Assembly (NCBI RefSeq): GCF_000701485.1
Contig: NZ_KL370785.1
Span: 250,957-314,956, forward strand
Length of the DNA: 64,000 nt
Direction: 5' to 3'
Origin: Mycoplasmopsis sturni DSM 22021
GTDB taxonomy: Bacteria > Bacillota_I > Bacilli_A > Mycoplasmatales > Metamycoplasmataceae
The notes beneath the pieces are model-generated. The model ran no database searches. It saw nothing but the letters and a program-made list of their open reading frames with translations, and had not been told where the DNA came from. Of this stretch, positions 23,410 to 33,708 are shown piece after piece; the first letter of the stretch is position 1; every line of letters begins with the position of its first letter. The position numbers and the translations under genes are program-made.

Positions 23410-25575
23410 TTATTTGTTGTAAATTTTATCTAGTTTTTCAATTTGTTCATCTTCACCTGAGATTCTTAAAGTAACAAAACGGGTATTAGTTATTTGCTTA
23501 TAAAAATCGTCAATTTGTTTGATACTAAACACTTGTGCTTGAGATTTAATTTGCTCAATTCTAGCGGCAATATGCTCATTAACTTGTAGCTCAAAAGTTA
23601 AATCTAAAACCTTAAGAGGATTTGGGTTTTCTGGCGAGAATTTAATTGATTTTTTATCTTTTAAATTATCAATAAATTCAGCAAATAAAGTTCCACTTGG
23701 ATCTAATGATGGGTGAAGTTTTCCGATTCAACCGACCATCTTTCCTTGGTAAAGGATTTTTGCTGATGTGTTATAGTGAATATCTTTATTATCTACAAAA
23801 GGCACCAATTTTACATCTAAATTAACCAAATCAAGAATATCTTGAGCAAAAGTTTTAAAATCCTTGGTTGTGGTTGCAAAACCATTAACAATAATGTTAT
23901 TGTTAATCATTCCTTTTTCAAAGAGATTTAGATCAAAAATTTTCTTTTTGGCGTTATTTTCTACAACCTCTAAAAGTGATGTTACTATTGAATTTCTTAT
24001 TACTTCTCGTTCTTTGGAAACAAAAGTAGCTAATGTAACAGATTTATCAAAGTTAAAAGGATTAAAGTTGGCTTTTTCTTGAGAAACTAAGGTAAAGGTC
24101 CGAGTTTCAAAATATCCTTTTGAAGCAGCTAAATTTTTAAAAATATCTCTTGGTTGGGTTAGAATTGGACGGTTTTTATATGGTGCAGGCTTGAAGTTAT
24201 CATATGAATAAAATCTAAAAATTTCTTCAATAATACCCGCAAAATTATCAACATCATAACGATAATTAGGTACTAAAACAATATCTTTATTAAATTCAAA
24301 TCCTAAATGGCTAAGTTGTTTTTTAGCAACTTCAAATTCAGACATATCTAAATTTCCGCTATATAAGTCAAAAGTTTTTTGATCTCACTTAATTTCTTTT
24401 TTAGTAAGCTGATCAACTTCATTAATAATATTTGAATATTCTAAATCATTAGCTTGGCTTTGTAAATACTGCATTCCAGTTAAAGCAACTTCTTTTGAAA
24501 TAACTCTAGAACCTTGTGCAGCTGAATTTGACATTAATTTAATCTCTTTTGCTGAGTGTCTTACTAATTTTGGATCAAAAATACCTATTTCAAAAAGAAG
24601 ATTTTCAGTATCTGCGCTAACTTTCGTTGCTTCTAGACCCATCGAACAAGCAATTGAAATTGGACGTTTTTGGTCTTTGTCCTCAATAACTAAAACATCA
24701 TTAACTTCAACTTCTTTTTGCCCTAAAATCTCTAATTTTCCTGAATATAAATTATCTCCAAGATTATTTGAAAGAACATCCTTATTGTAAACATGAGCAG
24801 GGGCTCCAGTTTCAAGTAGACATAAATTGGTTAAATTAATTGCTCAGCAATGTTTTGCATCAATATTATGTTTTGCTAGCAATAAACGATCTTCTAAGTT
24901 TGTTTGTTTTTGGCCTTTTACTTCTAAAAACATCAATCCTTGTGATTTAAGATCCTTAACTTTTACTTGTGATTGAAAACTAGCTTTAATTTGATTTTTA
25001 GGTAAAGCTAATTCGGTTTGATAATATGCAGCAAGTTCTTTTGCAATAACAAAATATGAATTAGCGTCATTTCTATTAGCTGTAGTACTTAGATCGATTA
25101 TAAAATCATTAAGACCTAATTTTACATGCGGATCGTCTTCAAGGGTTGCAAAATCATCTTCAAAAAAGACAAGATCATCAACTGGGCTTAAATTTTCTCA
25201 AGCATAACCAATTTCGCTTCAAGAAGCAAACATTCCTTGTGATTCTACACCACGAAGTTTGACATTTTTAAAAACTTGATCTCCATTTGAAGAGCCAGCG
25301 ACATAACAAATAGTCATTTTGCCAACTTCTAAAGCTTTTGAAGTAGTTTGTATCGTTAAAATGCCATCTTTAGTTTGAACTTTAGCAACAGTTAATTTAT
25401 CTGAATTAGGGTTTGGATAAATCTCTAAAACCTTAGCAAAAACAACTCCTTTAGCATCGCTAAAAGGATAAAAATCTTCAACTTCAAACCCTAATTTATT
25501 AAGAGCAATCGTTACCGATTGATCTAATTTAATCTTTGGTAAATATTCATTTAAATGATTAAGAGACAAAAGCAT
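23410..25575 (-). CDS. pheT: Phenylalanyl-tRNA synthetase beta subunit
   Basis: 721 aa, slightly short for PheT (about 790-800). The order is: N-terminal segment, EMAP-type tRNA-binding OB fold (about 39-150, with NPNSDKLTVAKVQT and GVESQGMFAS), central B3/B4 region, B5 domain, core domain with GYFETRTFTLVS, and a short C-terminal anticodon-binding (FDX-ACB) domain. The B3/B4 stretch is poorly conserved; loss of PheRS editing is known in some mycoplasmas and may apply here, which I infer only. Its ATG overlaps the ung stop (TAATG). It pairs with PheS, encoded two genes upstream. Confidence 0.95.
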
Positions 25576-26252
25576 TATTTATCCTCCTTTGATGGTTTTG
25601 ATGGTAAAGATCAATTAATCGGGGTCTTCTTTTGCTCTTCAAGCATTTCATTGATTTTAAGAAATAGATGTGAGTTTTCAAAACCTTTTTTATATGATAA
25701 TGGGCTTGGGTGAGATGATTCAATTAAATATTTAGGCTTAATACTTAATTTTGAAACAAACTTTTGAGCTTTCTTACCAAGTGCCACCACCACAACATTT
25801 GGATTTTTACTTAGAATTTCTAAACAAATAATTTGGGTAAATTTATCTCAACCAATATGTTCATGAGCAAGAGGTTGTTTAATAACACCAGTTAGATATA
25901 TATTCATCAACAAAACACCTTGCTTAGCTCATTGCTCAAGTGAATTAGTTTCTAAAATTGCATTTGGATAATCTTTTTTGACTTCTTTGAAAATATTGCG
26001 AAGCGAAGCTGGTGCTTTATCTAATTTGGTTGAAAAAGCAAGCCCATCAGCTACGTTTTCACCAGGATAAGGATCTTGACCTAAAATAATTACTTTGGTA
26101 TCTTTAACTTGAAAATATTCAAATGGACGAAAAATTTCAGTTTGATGAGGGGTTGTTTCAAATTGTGAGTTTTGTCTTAATCCTTCAATGATTTGTTCAA
26201 AATATGGTTTTTTACCTTCACTTTGTAAAATTTCTAAAAAACTATCTTTCAT
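25575..26252 (-). CDS. ung: Uracil-DNA glycosylase
   Basis: 225 aa, family 1 UDG that removes uracil from DNA. Active-site motif [17 protein letters not shown] with the catalytic Asp, and the C-terminal SSHPSPLS containing the transition-state His. The ATG at 26252 is inside the last codons of pheS (11-nt overlap); an upstream in-frame start at 26282 would overlap further and is less likely. The stop overlaps the pheT start by one base. Insertion of ung between pheS and pheT is unusual relative to the common pheST pair. Confidence 0.95.
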
Positions 26253-27195
26253 ATTTAAATTGCTCCATAACTCTAAGATCATTACGATAAAGATCTCTAA
26301 TATCTGTAAATCCGTATTTAATCATTGTAATTCTTTCAATCCCGATTCCGGCTGCAAATCCATTGTATTGCTCGGTAAAGCCCGCCATACTTAAAACATT
26401 TGGATGTAACATTCCAGCCCCTAAAATCTCAATTCAACGACCTTTATAGAAAACATCAACTTCAACACTTGGTTCTGTAAAAGGAAAATACGATGGCCGA
26501 AGACGAATTTCAACTTCTTCTTCTAAAACATAACTTAAAAGTGATTTTAAAGTTCAAATTAAATTAGGGAAACTCACTTGTCCAACAGAAACAAAATCTA
26601 CTTGAGTAAATTGGTGAGAGTGAGTAGCATCATCTTCATCATTACGATAAACTTTTCCAATAGCAAATGTTGAAACTTCTTTATTGGCGTTTTCTTCAAG
26701 CACCATGGCCGTAATTCCAGTGTTGTGAGTTCTGAGTAAAGTCGTCGCATTTAAATAAAGCGAATCGTGCATTGTCCTTGCTGGATGATCAGCAGGAATA
26801 TTAAGGCGTTCAAAATTATAAAGATCTGAAACAATTTCCCCTGATTGTTGTTCATAGTAACCATGTTGATAGAATCAATCTCTTAATCGATTTTCGATAA
26901 TAGAAATAGGATTTAATGCCCCTTGCGAAGTAATTGGTTCAGTTACATCTATAAATTCGCTTTCCAATTTTGCTTGAACTTCTAATTGCTTAATTTGGCT
27001 TTCGGCTTCTTCAAAAAAAGCTTGGTATTGATTTTTTAATTTTGTAATTTCTTGTCCAATTATTTTTTTCTCTTCTTTGGGTGCTGATTTTAACTTAGCA
27101 GTTAATAAAGCAATTTCTCCTTCGTTTCCGTAAATTAAATTTTTTGCTTTCTTAAGATCCTCAAGAGTCTTAAAATCTTTTAATTTAAATTCCAT
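26242..27195 (-). CDS. pheS: Phenylalanyl-tRNA synthetase alpha subunit
   Basis: 317 aa, a compact PheS. An N-terminal coiled coil (about 1-95, Lys/Glu-rich) that holds tRNA is followed by the class II catalytic core: HPARTMHDS-like motif 2 region, [29 protein letters not shown], and C-terminal motif 3 [28 protein letters not shown] precedes ATG at 27195. It starts 16 bases after the rarA stop and its 3' end overlaps ung. Confidence 0.95.
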
Positions 27196-27210
27196 ATTCT
27201 TCTCCTTTGC

Positions 27211-28416
27211 CTAATTCTTATTTTTAATTTTACTTCAATATTTTTGGTATTTTATTTCATTATCATTTGCTTGAAAGTCAAAAAACCGAATATCTTGAAT
27301 TTCATCTGGCAAGTATTGTTGTGACACTCAATGATTATCAAAATCATGCGGGTATTGATAATTAATTCCATTACCTAATTTTTTTGCTGAATTATAATGG
27401 GAATCTTTGAGATGTTTAGGTATTTCAAAAACATTACCTTGATCAATCAAATCGCTAGCTTTTTTCATTGCTAAATAAACTGAATTAGATTTGGGCGCTA
27501 TGGCCAATTCAACTAAAGCATTGGATATAGCAAGCATACCCTCTGGTAAACCTAATCACTCAAATACTTCAATAGCATTTTTAACTTTAATAGCTACAAG
27601 TGGATTAGCCAATCCCACATCTTCATATGCTGAAGCTAACATTCGACGAAACAAACCATCAAAATCACCGCTTTTAACAATTAAAGTACCATAATATAAG
27701 GTTGCATCAATATCCGAACCTCGAATTGACTTATGCAATGCTGATAAAAAATCATAGTGAAAGTCGCCATTACGATCCGAATGAAATTGAATATTAGGTA
27801 CAATTGCCTTTAAATGCTCCTTTGTAATATTTTGCTCATCAATAAGAGATAAAAGTTGCAAATTATTCAAGGCAGCACGGAAATCTCCGCCACAAAAGTT
27901 ACAAAACTCTCTCAATAACAAGTCACTAATATTGATTTTTGGAAAATGTTCTTTAATTATTTGCTTTAATTTATTAAAAATCTCTTCTTGTTTGAGTTTA
28001 TAAAACTGTAGAATCTGCATTCTGCTTCTTAGTGCCGGATTAACCCTAAAATAAGGATTTTCGGTAGTTGTAGAATAAACAACAATTTTATCAAATTCAA
28101 TATATGAAAGTAAAATATCTTGCTTGTCTTTATTTAAACGGTGGATTTCATCAATAATGATTAAATCCTTTTTTTCTAAAATATCAACCATTTTTTGTTT
28201 AGAATCAATTGCAGAATTAAAATAACCATATTCAAGTCCTAATTCATTTGCAAGCACAATAGCAGAAGAAGTTTTTCCCGTTCCTGGAGGCCCATAAAAT
28301 AAAAAACTTGTTTTGAGCCCTAAGGAAACAACTTTTTGAAACAATTTTTTCAAATGATGCTGACCGATAATATCATCTACTTTTTGAGGTCTTAAAGTAT
28401 TAGCAAGATTTTTCAT
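27211..28416 (-). CDS. rarA: Replication-associated recombination ATPase RarA/MgsA
   Basis: 401 aa AAA+ ATPase of the clamp-loader/RuvB-like clade acting at stalled forks. Walker A GPPGTGKTSS (about 41-50), Walker B IIDEIHRLNK, sensor-1 STTENPYFRVNPALRSR, then an alpha-helical C-terminal tetramerisation domain with SDIDATLYYGTLIV, RRMLASAYEDVGLANP and KHLKDSHY. First gene of the operon; a TATAAT box (28428-28433, minus) lies only 11 bases before ATG with no Shine-Dalgarno site, so the message is nearly leaderless. Confidence 0.93.
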
Positions 28417-28427
28417 AGTATTTTAAA

Positions 28428-28433
28428 ATTATA
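28428..28433 (-). promoter_or_regulatory. -10 box of rarA operon
   Basis: TATAAT on the minus strand 11 bases before the rarA ATG. The rest of the 28417-28633 spacer is AT-rich with no open gene; an imperfect inverted repeat lies around 28515-28550. Confidence 0.5.
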
Positions 28434-28621
28434 CTTAAATTTTAAACTAGTTTTTAGTTTCTAAAATAAAGAGTTAATTAATTCTTAATAAAATAAACTT
28501 TTTCAATAACTTAACGATAAATAAATATAAGACTTTATACTTATTTATTTCAATAAAATTATTTATTACTTTTTTTAATAATTGTCACTAAAGCTGATAA
28601 ACTTTGAGCTATTTTAAGTGG

Positions 28622-28627
28622 TAAAAT
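28622..28627 (+). promoter_or_regulatory. -10 box of tsaC-like gene, leaderless
   Basis: TGGTAAAAT (extended -10) ends six bases before ATG at 28634; no ribosome-binding site. Confidence 0.5.
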
Positions 28628-28633
28628 TATTTT

Positions 28634-29101
28634 ATGTCTTACGATTTTAGTAATATTTATATTTTTTCTACTGATACTGTTAATGGAATAGGTGGAAAAG
28701 TCTCGGATTTGGACACTTTAGAAAAACTTTATTACTTAAAAAAACGTCCATTGGAAAAAAAGATTATGATTTTAGTAGGTTCGCTTGAACAAGCACAAAA
28801 ATTTCCGCAATGGACCAATAAAGCAACAACAATAGCACTAAAATATTGGCCAGGTCCGTATTCAATTATTGTTAATAATCAGGGTTTTAGAATGCCAAAT
28901 AATGCTCAATTATGCGAATTTCTAATTAAAAACGGTCCTATGTACACTACGAGTTTAAATATTTCAGGAAGCGATCCAATCCAATTAAAAGATGCTTCGA
29001 ACTTTTTTCCTGAGGTAAAAAATATTCTTGATTTTGGTCAGCCAAAAGGTATTCCAAGCACAATTATTAATTTAGATACAAATGAAATAATCAAAAGATA
29101 A
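28634..29101 (+). CDS. tsaC: YrdC/Sua5-domain protein, probable threonylcarbamoyl-AMP synthase (short)
   Basis: 155 aa, shorter than TsaC (about 190) and far shorter than Sua5. It keeps the YrdC core: FSTDTVNGIGG near the start, the KRP motif in LKKRPLEKKIM, the YWPGPYSIIV strand and TTSLNISGSDP, ending with IPSTIINL. Expected role: forming threonylcarbamoyl-AMP from Thr, bicarbonate and ATP for tRNA t6A37. The message looks leaderless. A terminator overlaps the stop codon. Divergent from rarA. Confidence 0.85.
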   Translation: MSYDFSNIYIFSTDTVNGIGGKVSDLDTLEKLYYLKKRPLEKKIMILVGSLEQAQKFPQWTNKATTIALKYWPGPYSIIVNNQGFRMPNNAQLCEFLIKNGPMYTTSLNISGSDPIQLKDASNFFPEVKNILDFGQPKGIPSTIINLDTNEIIKR

Positions 29102-29130
29102 GCTCCGAAGTTTTTCGGAGCTTATTTATT
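29100..29130 (+). terminator. Terminator overlapping the tsaC-like stop codon
   Basis: AAGCTCCGAA and TTCGGAGCTT pair around GTTT, followed by ATTTATT. The first arm includes the last two bases of the stop codon. Confidence 0.85.
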
Positions 29131-29136
29131 AATTTA

Positions 29137-30657
29137 TTAAATTATTGGTTTTGCTCAATCATAAAAGAATTTGGTTACTTTACTAGGTTCTTGCGAGTAA
29201 GTAGGGTGGTCATTTATATCAATTGATATCTTGTGATATTGATCAATAATTTGACGGATATATTTAATGCTGGTTCCACTAAAAATATCCATGCTTTCAT
29301 ATTGAGAAAACATACTTCTAGAGTCCATGTTATTTGAACCTGTTCAAGCAATTTTACCATCTACAAGACCAATTTTTGAGTGAACAAAAACATCAGAACA
29401 AATGCGAATATTTAGACCGTAAACTTGTAATTCTTTTAATTGAGATAAACTAATACTATGAACAATTTTCTTATCAGGAAGCCCCGAAAAATAAATCGTT
29501 ATATTAACACCGCTTTTAAGTGCAACAATAATTGAATTTTTTAGTGATTCAGTGATTGAAAAATAAGGAGTGACAATTTCAATTGTATCTTGAGCTGAAC
29601 CAAATAATTTAATTCAATATAATTCTGCTTCTGAATGCGGAGTATTTGGGGTATCAAAAACAGAAATAACATCATTTTCGAAATTATTTAAATCATAATA
29701 AAAATCAAAAAAGAGATATTTTTCAATTTTTGGCACTTCTTTTTTGGTAACAACATGTCATGTCTTTAAAAAATTTAAAGTATAACGATTAACGATAGGA
29801 CCAACCAAACGGTAATTAAGGTCGATTCAATGTCCAAATTGTGGAGATAAAGAAATATATTCATCTGAAATATTACTTCCGCCTGTATAAACAATTTTAG
29901 AATCTATAATAAAAATTTTTTGATGATTACGGCTAAAACTTTTTGCATTAATAAATGGATAATAAATTTTTCCTAAAATAGAGTATTCTAAACCGAATTT
30001 TTTTAATCCGCGAATTCTTCCTTTAGCTCAAGTAGTTCCACCAAAATCATCAATAATTCACTTGACTTTAACACCTTCTTCTAATTTTTGTTTCAGTAAG
30101 CTATAAAGATGATCAAAAATCTCACTTTTACGGACAATATATGAAACAATAAAAATACTTTCTCGTGCTTGCTGGATTTGTTCAAACAAATCCTCATAAT
30201 AATAATGTCCTTCTTGAAAAAACTTAATATCAGCTGGATAATAATTATTCCCTTCAATGTGCGCTAATTGATTAATAACTTTTGAAGCTCTTTCTGAAGA
30301 TTTTACAATTCCTTTTTGCTCGTAAAAATCAAGCTTATATTTGTGATCTTCATCTAATTTATTTGCTAATTTATTCTTATAAATAAGGCCAAAAGTCAGG
30401 AAAATAATGTGACCAATAATAGGCAGAATAATAACCAAGAATAATCATTGTAATTTTTTATGATCATTACGATTTTGTGCGTACAAAATGATAACAACAA
30501 TAAAGTTGTGAATATAAAGACCAATAAACACAAATCAAATATAGTCCTTACTTATTGAATATGATAGAAAAACCATAGCAATAATGAAAGCTATAATTCC
30601 GATAAGTTGCAAGAGTAAAACAAGGTACTTAATCCAATTGAATCCACGTTTTTTCAT
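29137..30657 (-). CDS. cls: Cardiolipin synthase (phospholipase D family)
   Basis: 506 aa. N-terminal membrane region with two or three helices (about residues 10-90), then two PLD catalytic motifs: HQKIFIID and HSKIGLVD (HxKxxxxD), followed by GGSN and GSNN motifs. It condenses two phosphatidylglycerol molecules to cardiolipin at the membrane. The start at ATG 30657 has no Shine-Dalgarno site; TAAAAT sits seven bases upstream on the minus strand, so the message is probably leaderless. It shares a 53-bp divergent promoter region with the SSB-like gene. Confidence 0.93.
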
Positions 30658-30664
30658 AGTTATA

Positions 30665-30670
30665 ATTTTA
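30665..30670 (-). promoter_or_regulatory. -10 box of cls
   Basis: TAAAAT on the minus strand, seven bases before the cls ATG. Confidence 0.5.
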
Positions 30671-30693
30671 CCGAAATTAACAAGTAAAAACGA

Positions 30694-30699
30694 TATAAT
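30694..30699 (+). promoter_or_regulatory. -10 box of SSB-like gene
   Basis: TATAAT 11 bases before ATG at 30711, giving a leader of about 5 nt at most. Confidence 0.55.
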
Positions 30700-30710
30700 T
30701 TTTTTATATT

Positions 30711-31163
30711 ATGTTAAATAAAGTCTTCTTAATTGGATATATTAGTAGCCCGATCTTTTACACTCAAACATTCAAAAAAGTTGATACAGTAGTTTTTAAA
30801 TTAAACACTAAAGATAGGAAAAATAATCAATTTTGCTATCTAATAGCTTGGGATAATATTGCTCGCTATATTCGAGAAAAATTAACCTACGGTAGTTTTA
30901 TTGTTGTTGAAGGTTCGCTAATGGATTCGAAATATTATGGGGGATGAAACAATAATTATGCCCCAAATATGCTGGTAAAAATCGAACAAATAGAAGCATA
31001 TTCTTTTCGTAAAAATTACTCTATACGCCCTATTTTCGTTAATATTCCAATTTTAGACTCTGAATTTCATGATCATATTGAAAATCATTTTTACAATAAA
31101 CCCAAAAGCGATCAATTTTTTGATATTCCAGATCGTCATTTTGATAAAAATGGTAAAATATAA
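30711..31163 (+). CDS. Divergent single-stranded DNA-binding (OB-fold) protein
   Basis: 150 aa. The N-terminal about 105 residues follow the SSB OB fold: MLNKVFLIGYISSP start, the strand FCYLIAWDNIARYI and GSFIVVEGSLMDSKYY. The remaining 45 residues are polar and aromatic with no acidic DDDxPF-like tip, so it lacks the usual partner-docking tail. A canonical ssb lies 0.5 kb downstream, so this is a second paralogue. It could act in recombination, competence or plasmid/phage-type replication; this is inference. The gene runs into the rpsF leader and may be co-transcribed with rpsF-ssb-rpsR. Confidence 0.8.
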
Positions 31164-31213
31164 AGGAGTATTTATATACTCCTTGGCTGTATAGCCCTGA
31201 TGACCATAAGGAG
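31163..31213 (+). promoter_or_regulatory. Structured leader of rpsF, candidate S6:S18 autoregulatory element
   Basis: A 9-bp stem (AAGGAGTAT with ATACTCCTT) is followed by a small GGCT/AGCC hairpin, CCTGATGACC, and the rpsF Shine-Dalgarno AAGGAG (31208-31213). The CTCCTT arm can pair either with the upstream AAGGAG or with the Shine-Dalgarno itself, so a translational switch is possible. Confidence 0.45.
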
Positions 31214-31218
31214 AAGAC

Positions 31219-31623
31219 ATGTCAAAATACGAAATTATGATGATTGTTGATCCTAAAGCTGATATTGCAATTGCTGAAAAACTTCTTAAAGAAGTTTTCG
31301 GTAAAGGTGTTCAAAAAGCTGAAAAGCTTGAAAGAACAGATTTAGCTTACGAAATCAACAAATCAAAACAAGCTCAATACTTACTTGCTGAAATTACTTC
31401 ACCTAGTGATTTAATTGCTGAATTTACTCGTAAAGCAAATATCTTAAAAGAAATTTGAAGATTTTTAGTAATCAATTTAGATACAGAAAAAGGATTCGGA
31501 AAAGAATTCAAAGTTCTTGGAAGAAAAAAAACTGATGCTCGTCCAGGAAAAAAAGAAGAAGCAACAGAAGAACCTAAAAAACGTGCACCAAGAGTTAAAA
31601 AAGAAACCAAAACACAAGAATAG
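31219..31623 (+). CDS. rpsF: 30S ribosomal protein S6
   Basis: 134 aa. The S6 ferredoxin-like fold spans about residues 1-95 (YEIMMIVDP start, ERTDLAYEINKSKQAQYLL, ANILKEIWRFLVINLD, with TGA read as Trp). A Lys/Glu/Pro-rich tail of about 40 residues follows. It binds 16S rRNA with S18. AAGGAG precedes ATG. First gene of the conserved rpsF-ssb-rpsR cluster. Confidence 0.97.
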
Positions 31624-31637
31624 TTAGGAATTAATTT

Positions 31638-32150
31638 ATGTTTAATAAAGTTTTGTTAATTGGTCGCATTGCTAATGATTTTGAAATTCGTAAAAGTAGT
31701 CGCGGAGAATCTTATACAAATTTTAATATAGCTATTAACGATCGAAGTAAGTCTAATCCTTCAACAGTGTATATACGTTGTGTTGCATTTAGACAAACTG
31801 CCGATTATATGAATAATTATCTATCAAAAGGCGCACTTGTGCATATTGAAGGTTCACTCAACACAAGTGAATACACCGATCAAAACGGAATAAGAAGAAC
31901 AAATACTGATGTTATTGTTAATTCATTAATATCATTAGAAACTCGCACTAAAAGAGAAGGGCAAGCAAGTTATAATCAAAACAATTATAATAACTACACT
32001 AATAACTCTTCTACAACAATGAATGAAGAGCCTAAAATTCCTCTGCAAAGCCCTGAGCAATATCAATCATACAACCAAAATCAAAACGATAATATTCCAA
32101 TCGAAGAATCACCTGTTAGCGACATTTTCGGTGACGGTGAATGAAATTAG
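31638..32150 (+). CDS. ssb: Single-stranded DNA-binding protein
   Basis: 170 aa. OB fold in the first about 110 residues ([52 protein letters not shown]), then an Asn/Gln-rich linker and an acidic C-terminal end ([10 protein letters not shown]). The TGA near the end is Trp, so the true stop is TAG at 32148-32150. That end departs from the standard DDDIPF but keeps acidic and aromatic character. It coats single-stranded DNA during replication and repair. Its 3' end carries the rpsR Shine-Dalgarno. Confidence 0.96.
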
Positions 32151-32158
32151 GAGAAACT

Positions 32159-32425
32159 ATGGCTTTTAATAAAAAACGTAAAAAAGGTTTTAATTCAAGA
32201 AAAAAATATTGTGATTTCTGTTCAGAAAAGGTAACTTACATTGATTACAAAAATACTGATACATTAGCAAAATTTGTTTCAGCTACTGGACAAATTAAAC
32301 CTAAAGCAAATACAGGTACATGTGCTAAACATCAGAGAAAATTAGCAACAGCAATTAAAAGAGCAAGATTTATGGCTTTAATGCCTTACACAGTTGTTAG
32401 AGTTCGTGTACAAAAACAAGCTTAA
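32159..32425 (+). CDS. rpsR: 30S ribosomal protein S18
   Basis: 88 aa. I chose ATG at 32159 because AGGAG lies six bases upstream (32149-32153); an earlier in-frame ATG at 32141 is inside ssb. The protein has a CDFC pair and a later TCAKH, suggesting a zinc-binding (C+) form of S18, then the conserved helix [19 protein letters not shown]. Partner of S6 in the 30S platform. Confidence 0.96.
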   Translation: MAFNKKRKKGFNSRKKYCDFCSEKVTYIDYKNTDTLAKFVSATGQIKPKANTGTCAKHQRKLATAIKRARFMALMPYTVVRVRVQKQA

Positions 32426-32436
32426 TAACATGTTAT

Positions 32437-32457
32437 AAAGCACTTAGGTGCTTTTTA
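32437..32457 (+). terminator. Terminator after rpsR
   Basis: AAAGCAC pairs with GTGCTTT around TTAG and is followed by T-rich sequence. A second, stronger hairpin (AAAAAAGCAAGAA, 32484-32515) follows. Both lie within the 3' end of the opposing gene. Confidence 0.8.
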
Positions 32458-33586
32458 TTTCATCAAAATACCAAAAATAATACAAAAAAGCAAGAATTAA
32501 TCTTCTTGCTTTTTTGTTATTAGAAAGATCATTAAGTAATGATTGATATTGATCCAGTAAGACTGATATATCTCTTTTAATGTGCAGTGGCATTGAAGAG
32601 TATAGTCTGATAAATTGTTTACTATTGGTTCAACTAAATAAAGCAATTAAATCATTAACTTGTGGCATCAAAGCTTCTGAATTATCAATTTGAAAACTTT
32701 GTAAAATTTGATTTTTGTGAGCAATATTTTCTAGAAATAACGAATTTGATTTAATTAAATTTCGGTAACTACTAAACATTTTTAAAATAGAAACCGTTGC
32801 AACAATTCCAACCACGTCTCAAAAACTACCTTCAACCACGCTTTTGTAAATTTTGGTATTTTCAGGAATATCAGTTTGAATGTGATATGAAATTCACATT
32901 GCAAGCATTACTGTAAAAAATGCAAACGTAGTATAAAGAAAGATATTAAAAAAATTAGAAAAACGAAATTCAACTTTAGTTTTAGATTGAAAATGCTGAA
33001 TAATTTGCCTTTGAACATCCGCAATTTTGTCAATTTTTGCTTGTTCATCATGAATTCTTTTGACTAAGTCAAAAGCAAGAGCTTGGTGATTAAAATATAA
33101 ACGACGCAGATCTTTTTTACTCCAAATTGAAACCACTTCAGAAACCGTAACTAAATTATAAAAATTCAATAGGTATTCTTTGTACTCTTTATTTTCAAAC
33201 TCATGAACATATTTTTTTACTTTTGATTTACCAACAAAATACAACGAATAATAATAAATGCCACTTCAAAATAAAAAAAGAAAAATCAAAATGGTTGTAG
33301 AAATTCAAAGTAATTCCACAAATAATAAAACACCAGAAAAAATATCATGGTGATCCATAAAATCAAAAATATATTCAAACAAAACTAAAGCGACCATCAT
33401 CAACATCATTATGCAAAACTTAAAAAAGGCTATCAAAAATAAATGATGTGTTGCTTTAAGGTCGTAAACTCGGTTTTTTAAAAAGAAGTCATTTAATTTT
33501 GCAGCATCCTTGATAAAAATTAACCTAAATAGACTAAATTTTTGAAACGAATGATTTGAATTAAAATTAAAAATTTTTTTAAGCAT
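32444..33586 (-). CDS. Multi-spanning membrane protein, unknown function
   Basis: 380 aa. A basic N-terminal cytoplasmic part (about 1-45) is followed by two close hydrophobic pairs (about residues 50-125), a long charged central domain (about 130-215), two more hydrophobic segments, and a polar helical C-terminus. No domain is recognised. ATG at 33586 has TATAAT six bases upstream and no Shine-Dalgarno site; a TTG 27 bases earlier is possible but would precede the promoter. No stop occurs before TAA at 32444, so its last 25 codons overlap both rpsR-side hairpins. It converges on rpsR. Confidence 0.75.
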
Positions 33587-33592
33587 GAGATT

Positions 33593-33598
33593 ATTATA
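33593..33598 (-). promoter_or_regulatory. -10 box of the 33586 membrane protein gene
   Basis: TATAAT on the minus strand six bases before ATG at 33586; leaderless arrangement. Confidence 0.5.
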
Positions 33599-33652
33599 AG
33601 ACAATTTTGTCAAACCTAAAAATAAGAAATCTTAAGATATTTAAACGCTACT

Positions 33653-33692
33653 AAAAAACTTGAAATGCCATTTAAACATTTCAAGTTTTTTA
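33653..33692. terminator. Bidirectional terminator
   Basis: AAAAAACTTGAAATG pairs with CATTTCAAGTTTTTT around an 8-nt loop. It ends the interrupted membrane protein gene (33709-34140). Confidence 0.85.
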
Positions 33693-33708
33693 AAAAATAA
33701 CATAACTC

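Noticed and set aside
25929-26282. Longer ung start at 26282
   Set aside because: Internal ATG at 26252 matches the family N-terminus better and reduces the overlap with pheS.
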